A program made the translations under genes and the position numbers. From the NCBI RefSeq assembly GCF_900625025.1, contig NZ_LR130576.1, positions 62,001 to 126,000 on the forward strand: DNA of 64,000 nt, in the 5' to 3' direction. The notes under the pieces are model-generated. The model was not told the DNA's origin, did no database searches, and saw only the letters and a list, made by a program, of their open reading frames with translations. Position 1 is the first letter of the stretch. Each line of letters begins with the position of its first letter. This DNA comes from Lachnoclostridium sp. Marseille-P6806 (lineage in GTDB: Bacteria; Bacillota; Clostridia; Lachnospirales; Lachnospiraceae). Below are positions 18,386 through 26,420 of this stretch, piece after piece.

Positions 18386-18770
18386 TGCAACCTCTCTTAT
18401 TCTTTCTCTGCTCTGCAGAGCCCTCTTCGGGCGTCTCTCTGTCCCTGCCGCGGGCTTCCTCTCCGCCGCAGGCATCCAGCATATGGATCAGCCGATTCGC
18501 AAAACCGCCGTCCAGAACCGCGAGAACCGTGCGGTCTTTCTTTCCGACCGACCGTCCCAGCGCATCTCTTGTTCCGTAGCTGCGCAGCGGCACATGATAA
18601 AACGCACAGGCGTCCCGGAAGCCCTTGGCCGTATTCTTCTGCGCGTCCTCCGCGACGATCACGAGAGCGGCCCTGCCTGCTTTCACGGCTTCATCCGCCG
18701 CAAAATTCCCGGCCGCAATCCGGCCCGCCTTTTCCGCAATTCCCAGAAATCCCAGCACCCTATCCTGCAT
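18363..18770 (-). CDS. ylxQ: L7Ae/L30e-type ribosomal protein, YlxQ family
   Basis: About 135 residues in the L7Ae/L30e/S12e/Gadd45 fold; a putative kink-turn RNA-binding protein. Core: GFLGIAEKAGRIAAGNFAADEAVKAGRAALVIVAEDAQKNTAKGF, then the S...GKKDRTVLAVLD segment. I use ATG 18770, which follows GGAGGCGCCGG and overlaps the rnpM stop. The C-terminal 30 residues are charged and extend past the fold. Genes between nusA and infB in Firmicutes are regularly rnpM and this family. Confidence 0.9.
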   Translation of the reverse strand: MQDRVLGFLGIAEKAGRIAAGNFAADEAVKAGRAALVIVAEDAQKNTAKGFRDACAFYHVPLRSYGTRDALGRSVGKKDRTVLAVLDGGFANRLIHMLDACGGEEARGRDRETPEEGSAEQRKNKRGCNGENENQ

Positions 18771-19080
18771 CCGGCGCCTCCGTTCCGCGGCTTCGTCCGC
18801 TGTCCGCGCGGGGCAGTATGGCTTCAAAGCTGCCTTTGAGCCGCTCGGCCGCCTCCGGCGGAACCTCCGTCTCAAAAGCGCGGCCAAGCGCCTTTCTGCG
18901 GATTGCCCGGTCAAGGCATTCCGGATCCGAACAGAGGTATGCGCCTCTCCCCGGGGCTCTCCCCGTTCCATCCGGAACGATCTCTCCCTCCGGTGTACGA
19001 ACAATGCGGACAAGCTCTTTCTTCGGTCGGTTACGGCCGCAGCCGATGCAGCTTCGCATCGGGATTTTCTTCTGCTGCAT
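18760..19080 (-). CDS. rnpM: RNase P modulator RnpM (YlxR family)
   Basis: 106-residue YlxR-family nucleic-acid-binding protein; members bind the RNase P RNA and modulate its activity. Landmarks: PMRSCIGCGRNRPKKELVRIVR, then GRGAYLCSDPECLDRAIRRKALGRAF. The start ATG 19080 follows GGAGGATTAGT, which is the terminal segment of interspersed repeat copy 2. The in-frame codons further upstream are repeat DNA, not protein. Confidence 0.93.
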   Translation of the reverse strand: MQQKKIPMRSCIGCGRNRPKKELVRIVRTPEGEIVPDGTGRAPGRGAYLCSDPECLDRAIRRKALGRAFETEVPPEAAERLKGSFEAILPRADSGRSRGTEAPDAG

Positions 19081-19083
19081 ACT

Positions 19084-19227
19084 AATCCTCCATGCCGGAG
19101 CGTCTCTCAGCGAGGCACGCGCCGCAAAATCCGCGCATGCGGTTTTGAGGCTGCGATCAGGGGCAATTTGGGCTTCGGCACAAATTGCGTGTGCAAAAAT
19201 CAGCGCATCAGCGTGATTTTTCACACG
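19084..19227 (-). repeat. Interspersed structured repeat, copy 2 (upstream of rnpM)
   Basis: Full-length member between nusA and rnpM. It has three stems (GCCGCAAAATCCGC / GCGGTTTTGAGGC; GCAATTTG / CAAATTGC; CAAAAATCA / TGATTTTTCACAC) and ends with CATGGAGGATT immediately before the rnpM ATG. A 43-base segment of its rnpM-proximal end is duplicated on the nusA side at 19228-19270. Confidence 0.85.
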
Positions 19228-19270
19228 AATCCCCCATGCCGGAGCGTCTCTCAGCGAGGCACGCGCCGCA
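19228..19270 (-). repeat. Direct duplicate of the repeat boundary, nusA side
   Basis: Differs from 19084-19126 at one base (C for T in the GGAGG motif, giving GGGGG on the minus strand). It lies right after the nusA stop, so copy 2 is flanked by near-perfect 43-bp direct repeats. Confidence 0.85.
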
Positions 19271-19294
19271 GGCACCTTGCACCGGAGCAGACGA

Positions 19295-20569
19295 TTATTC
19301 CTCGGTTTCCGCCCCGTCCTCCTCATAGACCTCAATCGGATTCCCGTACTCATCGACCGGGTTGCCGTTCTCATCGACGTACATGATCTCTTCGGGCGGA
19401 AGAGGGTTACCGTTGATGTCGACCGGATTGCCGAACTCATCGATAAACTCGACTTCCTCGTCTCCGTCGCCTCCGTCCAGATAATCCTCATAGCGGAAGC
19501 CGGGCGCGTTTTTCGCCTGTGTCTCGCTCTTAATGTCAATTTTATAGTTGGTCAGCTTTGCCGCCAGACGGGCATTCTGCCCCTCGCGGCCGATGGCCAG
19601 CGAGAGCTGATAATCTGGCACGACAACCTTGGCGGTACGGGCCTCTGGATCCGCAAAGACCGCGGATATCTTGGCCGGGCTCAGCGCGTTCTGAATAAAG
19701 TTCCCGGGATTTTCATCCCAGTTGATGATGTCAATTTTTTCTCCGCCGAGCTCCTCGACGATGCTGCTGACACGGGTTCCGTTCACGCCGACGCAGGCTC
19801 CGACCGGATCCACGTTCGGGTTATTGCTCCAGACCGCGATCTTGGTGCGGCTCCCCGCCTCGCGGGCAATGCTGCGGATCTCGACGATGCCGTCCCGGAT
19901 CTCCGCCACCTCCTGCTCAAACAGGCGCTTAACCAGCTCCGGATGGGTGCGGCTGACAAGAATGCGCGGCGCACCGGAGCCTCTTCCCTCTCTCTGCCCG
20001 GCTCGGACCTCCACGATATAGACCTTGATGCGGTCCGTGGGCTTGAGATGCTCGCCGGGAACCTGTTCGTTCTCGGGGAGCAGACCGTCCGCCCGGCCCA
20101 GATTGATGCTGAAATTGCTTCCGGTTCTGCGCTGCACGACGCCCGTGACCACGTCCTTCTGCATCGCCGCGTACTGATTGTACACCGCGCTGCGCTCTTC
20201 CTCACGGATCTTCTGCGTAATTACATTTTTGGCATTGGTCGTCGAAATGCGTCCCAGATTCATGCTGTTGATCGGAACACGGACGGAATCCCCGACAGCG
20301 GCGGCCGGATTCAGCTTCAGCGCTTCCTCAAGTGAAATTTCAGTCTGGCCGTCCATGACGTCCTCCTCTGTCTCCACCACGGTCTTCTCGGCCCAGACAG
20401 AGTAGGAATAGTTATCGCGGTCGATGTCCACAATGATGTTGTCCGTGCGGCCGAACTGATTGCGGCACGCGGACAGCAGTGCATTTTCGATGGTATCAAA
20501 GAGAATATCCCTGCTGATGCTCTTCTCCCTGACCAGCGCTTCAATGGATTCCTTTAATTCGTTCGACAT
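19295..20569 (-). CDS. nusA: Transcription termination/antitermination factor NusA
   Basis: RNA polymerase-associated factor. 424 residues. The N-terminal polymerase-binding domain starts MSNELKESIEALVREKSIS. S1 domain near residues 135-200 (DVVTGVVQRR). KH domains include VNGTRVSSIVEELGGEKIDIINW and LAIGREGQNARLAAKLTNYKIDI. The C-terminal 70 residues are very acidic with imperfect repeats of the type DENGNPVDEYGNPIEV (about residues 380-415). Such tails occur in clostridial NusA but vary. Confidence 0.97.
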   Translation of the reverse strand: MSNELKESIEALVREKSISRDILFDTIENALLSACRNQFGRTDNIIVDIDRDNYSYSVWAEKTVVETEEDVMDGQTEISLEEALKLNPAAAVGDSVRVPINSMNLGRISTTNAKNVITQKIREEERSAVYNQYAAMQKDVVTGVVQRRTGSNFSINLGRADGLLPENEQVPGEHLKPTDRIKVYIVEVRAGQREGRGSGAPRILVSRTHPELVKRLFEQEVAEIRDGIVEIRSIAREAGSRTKIAVWSNNPNVDPVGACVGVNGTRVSSIVEELGGEKIDIINWDENPGNFIQNALSPAKISAVFADPEARTAKVVVPDYQLSLAIGREGQNARLAAKLTNYKIDIKSETQAKNAPGFRYEDYLDGGDGDEEVEFIDEFGNPVDINGNPLPPEEIMYVDENGNPVDEYGNPIEVYEEDGAETEE

Positions 20570-20649
20570 GTTTTCTTTCTACCTCCGGGCATCCGCCCAT
20601 TTCATTGTGCCGCCGCATCCCGCTGCCCTGTGCCGGCGGTCTGCGGGGT

Positions 20650-21204
20650 TCAGAGCTCGAGCTTCAGACGAAGCACCGCAATATCGCTGCGAAGAAAGCG
20701 AAAATCCTTTCGCTCCGCCGCGGCTGCCTCTGACCGGCGTGATGATTTCTGCCCTTTCCTGTGCACGGGCCCCTCCGACGACGGCATTTCGATCGTCACA
20801 GACTCCGCATCCCAGTCTTTCAGAACCCCCTCAAACTCTTTCCTTTTGTCACGATAGCCCTCCAGAGTCTGCGGAACGTAGAACTTCCCCTCTACCTCCT
20901 CGCCAAGCGACCATTCCAGATGCCGGTCCTTTGTGAGACTCCGCCCCAGCCCCGGGCTCGACACCTCAAGGATGTATCCGTCAGGAATGGGATCCCGCTC
21001 ATCCAGAGCATCGGACATCGCCCAGTTCACATTCTCACAGTCACTCAGCGTCACGCCGCCGTCCTTGTCGATATAGCAGCGCAGATAGTATTCCGCGCCC
21101 TCCTTTACATAATCGACGTCATAAACACGGCAGCCGAACCGTTCCGCGACAGGCACAAGGAGCTCCTCGGCGATCTGCGCATATGATTTTGCTTTTCCGG
21201 ACAT
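20650..21204 (-). CDS. rimP: Ribosome maturation factor RimP
   Basis: 30S assembly factor. 184 residues, first gene of the rimP-ribF operon. Landmarks: YDVDYVKEGAEYYLRCYIDKDGGVTLSDCE, YILEVSSPGLGRSLTKDRHLEWSLGEEVEG. A basic C-terminal tail of about 30 residues extends the protein. ATG 21204 follows GCGGAGGAAACG. Confidence 0.96.
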   Translation of the reverse strand: MSGKAKSYAQIAEELLVPVAERFGCRVYDVDYVKEGAEYYLRCYIDKDGGVTLSDCENVNWAMSDALDERDPIPDGYILEVSSPGLGRSLTKDRHLEWSLGEEVEGKFYVPQTLEGYRDKRKEFEGVLKDWDAESVTIEMPSSEGPVHRKGQKSSRRSEAAAAERKDFRFLRSDIAVLRLKLEL

Positions 21205-21222
21205 CGTTTCCTCCGCTCTGAG

Positions 21223-21260
21223 GGCATAAAGAAAGTGGACTTCATCAGTCCACTTCTGCC
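21223..21260 (-). promoter_or_regulatory. Leader hairpin upstream of rimP
   Basis: Nested inverted repeat on the minus strand: outer GGCA / TGCC, inner GAAGTGGAC / GTCCACTTTC with a 7-base loop, followed by TTTA inside the outer stem. It lies in the 5' leader about 20 bases after the predicted transcription start. The layout suggests an attenuator or autoregulatory element of the operon. Confidence 0.6.
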
Positions 21261-21280
21261 GTTTGCTTGAAACCTATTGT

Positions 21281-21309
21281 ATAGTATCACCGTTTTCGGA
21301 CATTTGCAA
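21281..21309 (-). promoter_or_regulatory. Sigma-A promoter of the rimP-nusA-infB operon
   Basis: TTGCAA (21309-21304), 17-base spacer, TACTAT (21286-21281) on the minus strand. Initiation would be near 21274, giving a leader of about 70 bases. Confidence 0.7.
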
Positions 21310-21365
21310 CTCTTTTATGCTTTTCGACGGAAGTGAGAAAGTGACAGGCTGCATCGGGGAAAGAG

Positions 21366-21426
21366 CATTGGCTTTTTCCGGCAGAATGTCCGCCGCCGGG
21401 TCGACATCCGCAGAAGAAGCCAATGC
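21366..21426 (-). terminator. Long imperfect hairpin downstream of the sugar-binding lipoprotein gene
   Basis: Arms of about 25 bases (GCATTGGCTT.TTC.GG.. and their complement) around a 12-base loop. It starts about 60 bases after the lipoprotein stop. Only a weak TCTTTC follows, so it may be a 3' stabilising structure as well as a terminator. A 65-codon open frame across it has no ribosome-binding site. Confidence 0.55.
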
Positions 21427-21486
21427 CATACAGACCTGTCCCCTGATCCTATCCTGTTCTATCCGGTCCATCCGTCAGCAGAGCGG

Positions 21487-22623
21487 TCAATAGACCTCCG
21501 CCCATTCGGCAATATTGTCCGGATCGAATCGGAAAGGAGGTCCCAGAATGATTTCCGTGCCTGTTCCATCCGACATATCGGTCACCGTGTAGGGGCTGTT
21601 CTCCATGTCGCCGGCCTCGAAGCTGTCTCCGGCTTTGCCTGTGATGGTTCCGTCCACAAGAGCAATGGAAGTATAGGCGGCAAGCTTTCCGAGATCAATC
21701 GGATTCCACAGGAACATATAGGGGCAGCTGTGCGCGCCATCGCTGCCGATATATTCCGCCATCTCTGAGGGAAGGCCGAGTCCCGTCAGCTTCACGGAAG
21801 ACTTCTGATCCTGCAGCACCTTTGCCGCAGCAGAAATGCCGACCGTCGTAGGCGCACAGATCACTTTCAGCTCCGGATAATTCTGCAGGAGCGCCTGTGT
21901 CTGATCGGTAGACTTCTGCGGCTCGTCATCGCCGTAGGCAACCTCCACCAGCTCCAGCCCGGAATATTTGTCATCGTTTTCCGCGATGGTCTTCATGGCG
22001 TCAATCCATGCATTCTGATTCGTAGCCTGTGAGGTGGCGGAAAGAATCGCATACTGACCTTTTCCGCCGGTCAGATCATACACCGCGTCAATCAGCGCCT
22101 GACCGACCTCCTGTATGCCGGCCTGATTGCAGAAGGTTCTTCGGGCGGCGGCATTGACATCCGAATCCAGCGTCAGCACCTGTATCCCGGCATCCTTTGC
22201 TTCGGTCAGGGCGGCCGTCAGCGCATTCGCATCATTCGCCGCAACGGCGATGGAGTCGACGCCCTGGGAAATCAGAGACTGAATGACCGAAATCTGCGCA
22301 TCTGCCGTCGCCGCTTCCGGATTCTGCACAATGCAGGTGCCGCCAGCAGCCTCAATGACACCCTGAAAGCCACTGGACATCCTCTCCATGTAAGGGTTGC
22401 CGGCTGCCTTGGTGACAATCGCGTAGGTGTGTCCCGCCGCACCGCTTCCGGAGGTTTCCGCCGCGCCGTCGGTTGCCGCAGTATCTGCAGATTCCGCGGG
22501 CTCTGCCGCCGCAGCCGCGCCGGACGATGCGGGGCTGCTTTCCGGAGTGCTGCTGCCGCATCCTGCAAGGAGCGCGGCAATCATGCCTGCACTTACAAGA
22601 ACACTGATAAGCTTTTTCTTCAT
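21487..22623 (-). CDS. Sugar ABC transporter substrate-binding lipoprotein, RhaS/LsrB type
   Basis: Periplasmic-binding-protein family 4 lipoprotein, 378 residues. The signal peptide MKKKLISVLVSAGMIAALLAGCG has lipobox LLAGC, cleaved before Cys22. A Ser/Ala-rich linker follows, then the ligand-binding lobes (QSLISQGVDSIAVAANDANALTAAL; TLDSDVNAAARRTF; AYGDDEPQKSTDQTQALLQ). The sequence most resembles rhamnose (RhaS) and AI-2 (LsrB) binding proteins. With the mutarotase at 29907 I infer L-rhamnose or a related deoxyhexose as ligand. The start ATG 22623 follows AAAGGAGGATCAAT. Last gene of the transporter operon. Confidence 0.85.
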   Translation of the reverse strand: MKKKLISVLVSAGMIAALLAGCGSSTPESSPASSGAAAAAEPAESADTAATDGAAETSGSGAAGHTYAIVTKAAGNPYMERMSSGFQGVIEAAGGTCIVQNPEAATADAQISVIQSLISQGVDSIAVAANDANALTAALTEAKDAGIQVLTLDSDVNAAARRTFCNQAGIQEVGQALIDAVYDLTGGKGQYAILSATSQATNQNAWIDAMKTIAENDDKYSGLELVEVAYGDDEPQKSTDQTQALLQNYPELKVICAPTTVGISAAAKVLQDQKSSVKLTGLGLPSEMAEYIGSDGAHSCPYMFLWNPIDLGKLAAYTSIALVDGTITGKAGDSFEAGDMENSPYTVTDMSDGTGTEIILGPPFRFDPDNIAEWAEVY

Positions 22624-22722
22624 ATTGATCCTCCTTTTACTCTGATTCACGGAGCTCCCTGTGAGCCCCGGAACAAGCACCTGACTGGAAGGCGATTCCC
22701 CGGCAGATACCGCGGCCGCCGC

Positions 22723-23724
22723 TCAGCGCTTCTGCTTTTTCGCGCGGAGCCCGTTTGAAATCGTCGGAAGCAGCACGGAGATAATCAGCATTGCACCGAT
22801 GATGACCAGAATCAGCTGCGTATTGATATTGCGCTGACCGAGCGCAATCCGGATGCAGACAATGACAAACGCAGCGATAAAGGCGCCGGTCAGATTCCCC
22901 TTGCCGCCCGTGGTTGCGATGCCGCCGAACACACACATGGCGATGACCTCCATCTCAAATCCACTGCCGGTGGTCGTATTGGCGCCATACAGAGATGCCA
23001 GAAGAAATATTCCGCACACACCGGCGAGCCCCCCCAGCAGGGAATAGCAGATAAAACGATCTTTCTGAACCTCAATTCCCGCATAATAAGCCGCGGTTTT
23101 ATTGGCGCCGACGGCATACAGTTCCCGGCCGAAAACGGTTCTGTTCAGCAAAACGGAAAAAATAACCGCTGTCAGCACCACAAAGAAAAGGGACAGCGGG
23201 AACGGTCCGAGCTTTTTGCCCATCTGCATCAGCCCGGCGACATCCTCCATGGAAACGGACCCGCCGCTTTTCAGCGTGACCTCCGCAATGCCGCGGAAGA
23301 TAATCTGCGTTCCGAGTGTAATGATCATGGTCGGCAGCTCCTGAAGCTTTATGGCAAGGAAACCATTCACCATGCCGCAGAGAAGCCCAATGCCCAGACA
23401 GACCAGAACAACGACGGGGAACGGCGCCCCCGCATTGCCCGCAAAGCAGGCCATTGTGGCCGAGAGGCAGACAATGGAACCCACGGAGATATCAATATCG
23501 CCAAGGATCAGAATGCAGGCCATGCCGAACAGCATGAAGATTTCCGCCAGATACTTCGGCATTTCCCTCAGAACATTCGTAAAATTATAGTTGGGAGAAA
23601 TGCTTACGCCAAAAATCTGCACCGCAAGGAATATCAATACCAGCGCGCCCTCCCAGGAGAGGATTCTGGAGCGGAGTCCGTCTTTCGGCGCGGCGGATAT
23701 TGCTCTTCCGGATTTTCCAGCCAT
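22723..23724 (-). CDS. Sugar ABC transporter permease (RbsC/RhaP type)
   Basis: Membrane permease of about 333 residues in the BPD_transp_2 family. Multiple hydrophobic helices span the length. The characteristic segment is GDIDISVGSIVCLSATMACF, with AVGANKTAAYYAGI as the cytoplasmic loop and GGIATTGGKGNLTGAFIAA near the C-terminus. ATG 23724 follows GAAGGGAGATCTGAT. Pairs with the second permease 1 base upstream; together they form the heterodimeric channel. Its substrate is inferred from the operon. Confidence 0.87.
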   Translation of the reverse strand: MAGKSGRAISAAPKDGLRSRILSWEGALVLIFLAVQIFGVSISPNYNFTNVLREMPKYLAEIFMLFGMACILILGDIDISVGSIVCLSATMACFAGNAGAPFPVVVLVCLGIGLLCGMVNGFLAIKLQELPTMIITLGTQIIFRGIAEVTLKSGGSVSMEDVAGLMQMGKKLGPFPLSLFFVVLTAVIFSVLLNRTVFGRELYAVGANKTAAYYAGIEVQKDRFICYSLLGGLAGVCGIFLLASLYGANTTTGSGFEMEVIAMCVFGGIATTGGKGNLTGAFIAAFVIVCIRIALGQRNINTQLILVIIGAMLIISVLLPTISNGLRAKKQKR

Positions 23725-23725
23725 A

Positions 23726-24706
23726 TCAGATCTCCCTTCTTCCCAGATTCTGCCGATTGATGGCGCGCTGTGTGAATACATTCAGACTGACGACCGCCAG
23801 AATGATGATGCCCTTTACGAGATTCTGTGTGATGGCATCAATCCCGACCAGCGGCAGCGCCTTGGCGATGATGGCAATGATCATCGCGCCCAGAAAGGTG
23901 CCGGCGACGCTTCCCCTTCCGCCGTTCATGGAAATGCCTCCGATGACGCAGGCTGCGATGACATCCATCTCCTTGCCGTACTGCATATTCGGCTGGGCCG
24001 ACGCATAAATGGAAACGGAAAGGGCGCCGGAGATGCCGGCCAGCAGACCCATGACGGCATAAGCGGCCGCAATGGTTCTTGCCACATTGATGCCGGAGAT
24101 CCGGGCCGCCTCCTTATTGGAGCCGACCGCATAGAAACGGCGGCCGAACCGGGTCCACCGCATGACAATGAAGAACAGAATGTAAGCCGCCAGAAGAATC
24201 AGATAAGGCCCTGCGGCCCCGTCCTTTCCGAAATCGGAAAATCCGGACACATCTTTTCCTGATGCCCATGCATTGTTGGAGATCACATAGGCCATGCCGC
24301 GCCAGATATACATGAAACCCATGGTACAGATGATCGGCGCAACCTTTCCCTTTGCGATCACAATTCCGTTCAGCATCCCGCAGCAAAGGCCGATCGCGGC
24401 GCCGATAACAAACAATAGCAGGGTATTGTGCAGAACATCGTATTTCTGCAGGAGACCGACGGTCATGCCTGCAAAAGCGAGGATCGATGTGATGGAAATG
24501 TCAATGCCCCCTGTCAGCATGACGCAGAGCATTCCCAGTGCCATCAGAAGCGTCAGCGCATTGTTCAGGAATATCTGCCGGACGTTGTTGAATGACAGAA
24601 ACGACGGACTGAGAATCTCAATAACCGCCAGCAGCACGATCAGGACAAGAACCAGGCTGGCATCCCGGGAATCCGTTATTTTCTTCCAGAATGATTTTTT
24701 ATTCAT
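23726..24706 (-). CDS. Sugar ABC transporter permease (RbsC/RhaQ type)
   Basis: 326-residue BPD_transp_2 permease. Landmarks: TGGIDISITSILAFAGMTVGL, RFYAVGSNKEAARISGI and GGISMNGGRGSVAGTFLGA. ATG 24706 follows GGAAGGAGGAGCGGGG and overlaps the ATPase stop (ATGA). It is a paralogue of the neighbouring permease. Confidence 0.87.
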   Translation of the reverse strand: MNKKSFWKKITDSRDASLVLVLIVLLAVIEILSPSFLSFNNVRQIFLNNALTLLMALGMLCVMLTGGIDISITSILAFAGMTVGLLQKYDVLHNTLLLFVIGAAIGLCCGMLNGIVIAKGKVAPIICTMGFMYIWRGMAYVISNNAWASGKDVSGFSDFGKDGAAGPYLILLAAYILFFIVMRWTRFGRRFYAVGSNKEAARISGINVARTIAAAYAVMGLLAGISGALSVSIYASAQPNMQYGKEMDVIAACVIGGISMNGGRGSVAGTFLGAMIIAIIAKALPLVGIDAITQNLVKGIIILAVVSLNVFTQRAINRQNLGRREI

Positions 24707-26223
24707 CCCCGCTCCTCCTTCCAGCCCGCAGACTTTTCCATTGCCAGACTGAGGATTTCCTCCTGCGTCACTTCCCCGCGGCTCAGACAACCGGTCACAC
24801 GGCCCTTGCACATCACATAGATCCGGTCGCACATGCCGAGGGTTTCCGGCATTTCCGAGGAAATCATCAAAATGCCGTATCCCCGGCCTGCCAGTTCTCC
24901 CATGATCATATAAATCTCGGCCTTTGCGCCGACATCGACACCCTTGGTCGGCTCGTCCATGACGATGACCTTCATGTTCTTCTGCGCCAGCGCCTTGGCG
25001 ACAACAACCTTCTGCTGATTGCCGCCGGAAAGAAAACTGACGGGATCAAAGATCGAAACCGCCTTGGTGTCCACCTCCTCCAGATGCTTTTTCGCGATCT
25101 CCCGCTCTTTCTTTTCATCGTTGAAGACGCCGCCCTTTGCAAGTTCCCGCCGAATGGGGAGCGTAACATTGCGTCCCAGTCCCCAGGAAAGGATCAGGCC
25201 CTGTTTCTGACGGTCCTCCGGCAGAAGAATCAACCCGGCCTTCATGGCATCGGCAGGTCTGCGGATGGTCAGCTCCCTGCCTTCAAGATAAACCCTGCCG
25301 GAATCCGCTCTTGTTATGCCGCAGGCAGCCTCCATGACTTCCGTACGGCCCGCCCCGACCAGCCCCGTCAGCCCCACAATCTCACCGGCGCGCACATGCA
25401 GGGATACATCCTCGAAGTAGCCCGTGCGGGAAAGCTTTTCCAGACGGAGCAGCTCCTTGCCGGGCTTCACTTCCGGCTTCGGATACATATCCGTAATTTC
25501 ACGTCCGACCATCGCCTTGATGAGGTCGCTCTCCGGGATCTTATCCACTTCATAGGTCCCGATATAGCGGGAATCGCGGAAGACCGTCACCCGGTTGGCC
25601 AGCCGGTACATGTCCTCCATGCGGTGTGATATGAAAATTACCGAAATGCCGCTCTCCCGGAGCTGATCCACAATATGATAGAGTTCCTCTGATTCGGTCC
25701 TTGACAGCGCGGCGGTAGGCTCGTCCAGAATGATGATCCGCGCGTTCATGGACAGAGCCTTGGCAATTTCAACCATCTGCTGCTGAGCGACCGAAAGCGC
25801 TCCCATCTCTTCTGTCACACGAAAACCGGCATGGAGCCCTGCGAGAAGCTCCTCCGCCCTTTTGTTCATTTCATCCCACTGAATGATGCCGCCCCGGCTG
25901 AGCTGATGACCGATGAAAATATTCTCCGTCACGGAAAGCTCCGGATAAGACGTCGGATGCTGATACACTGCGGCAATCCCCGCATCCCGGGCGTCTCCCG
26001 GACCCCTGAAATGAACCTCTCTGCCGTCCAGGTACATTTTCCCCTCTTCGGCGGCATGGACACCGGTGATCACTTTGATGAAGGTGGATTTGCCGGCGCC
26101 GTTTTCTCCCATCAGAGCATGAACCTCCCCGCGGCGCAGCTCAAAATGGACTCTGTCCAGTGCTCTGACCCCGGGAAAAATCTTGGTGATGCCCTCCAGC
26201 TTCAGAATAATGTCCTCTGTCAC
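24703..26223 (-). CDS. Sugar ABC transporter ATP-binding protein, duplicated (RbsA/RhaT type)
   Basis: 506 residues with two ABC domains. The first has Walker A GENGAGKSTFIK, signature LSVAQQQMVEIAKAL and Walker B IIILDEPTAAL. The second has the degenerate P-loop region GLVGAGRTEVMEA, signature LSGGNQQKVVVAKAL and Walker B VIVMDEPTKGVD. Start is GTG 26223 after GGGGGAGGACAGGC. It energises the two permeases downstream. Confidence 0.93.
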   Translation of the reverse strand: MTEDIILKLEGITKIFPGVRALDRVHFELRRGEVHALMGENGAGKSTFIKVITGVHAAEEGKMYLDGREVHFRGPGDARDAGIAAVYQHPTSYPELSVTENIFIGHQLSRGGIIQWDEMNKRAEELLAGLHAGFRVTEEMGALSVAQQQMVEIAKALSMNARIIILDEPTAALSRTESEELYHIVDQLRESGISVIFISHRMEDMYRLANRVTVFRDSRYIGTYEVDKIPESDLIKAMVGREITDMYPKPEVKPGKELLRLEKLSRTGYFEDVSLHVRAGEIVGLTGLVGAGRTEVMEAACGITRADSGRVYLEGRELTIRRPADAMKAGLILLPEDRQKQGLILSWGLGRNVTLPIRRELAKGGVFNDEKKEREIAKKHLEEVDTKAVSIFDPVSFLSGGNQQKVVVAKALAQKNMKVIVMDEPTKGVDVGAKAEIYMIMGELAGRGYGILMISSEMPETLGMCDRIYVMCKGRVTGCLSRGEVTQEEILSLAMEKSAGWKEERG

Positions 26224-26253
26224 GCCTGTCCTCCCCCTTGCCGGCGCTGCCGC

Positions 26254-26289
26254 AAAAAAAAGGAACAGGAAGGGGCGGAGCCCCGTTCC
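26254..26289 (-). terminator. Intrinsic terminator between histidine kinase and ABC ATPase genes
   Basis: On the minus strand GGAACGGGGC TCC GCCCC..GTTCC followed by eight T. It lies 130 bases after the kinase stop and about 30 bases before the ABC ATPase GTG. A candidate -10 (TATACT at 26337-26332) lies upstream of it, so it may act as an attenuator of the transporter operon. Confidence 0.8.
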
Positions 26290-26331
26290 TCCTGCGGCAG
26301 TTCGTGACCGTTGTTAATTTCAACCATAAAA

Positions 26332-26337
26332 AGTATA
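26332..26337 (-). promoter_or_regulatory. Candidate -10 element for the sugar ABC operon
   Basis: TATACT on the minus strand in the AT-rich gap after the kinase gene. A clear -35 is not visible (TTTCCC is the nearest at a short spacing), as expected for an activator-dependent promoter. Confidence 0.4.
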
Positions 26338-26420
26338 GATTTGCAGAAAACAGGGAAACAGAGGAAAATCATTGGAAAAAGGGTAAAATTCTTCGAAATG
26401 ATGAGCGCCGGGCCGCCGCT

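Noticed and set aside
14996-19216. 1406-codon plus-strand open frame
   Set aside because: It is the antisense shadow of infB and its neighbours; the high GC content removes stop codons. The minus-strand genes have clear family motifs.
19081-19294. In-frame N-terminal extension of RnpM through the repeat
   Set aside because: The repeat has a ribosome-binding site right before MQQKKIPMRSC, where the family begins. The extension would encode repeat DNA that also reads open at other copies.
21274-21471. 65-codon minus-strand open frame downstream of the sugar-binding lipoprotein gene
   Set aside because: No ribosome-binding site, no recognisable protein features, and it is largely composed of the two arms of a long hairpin.
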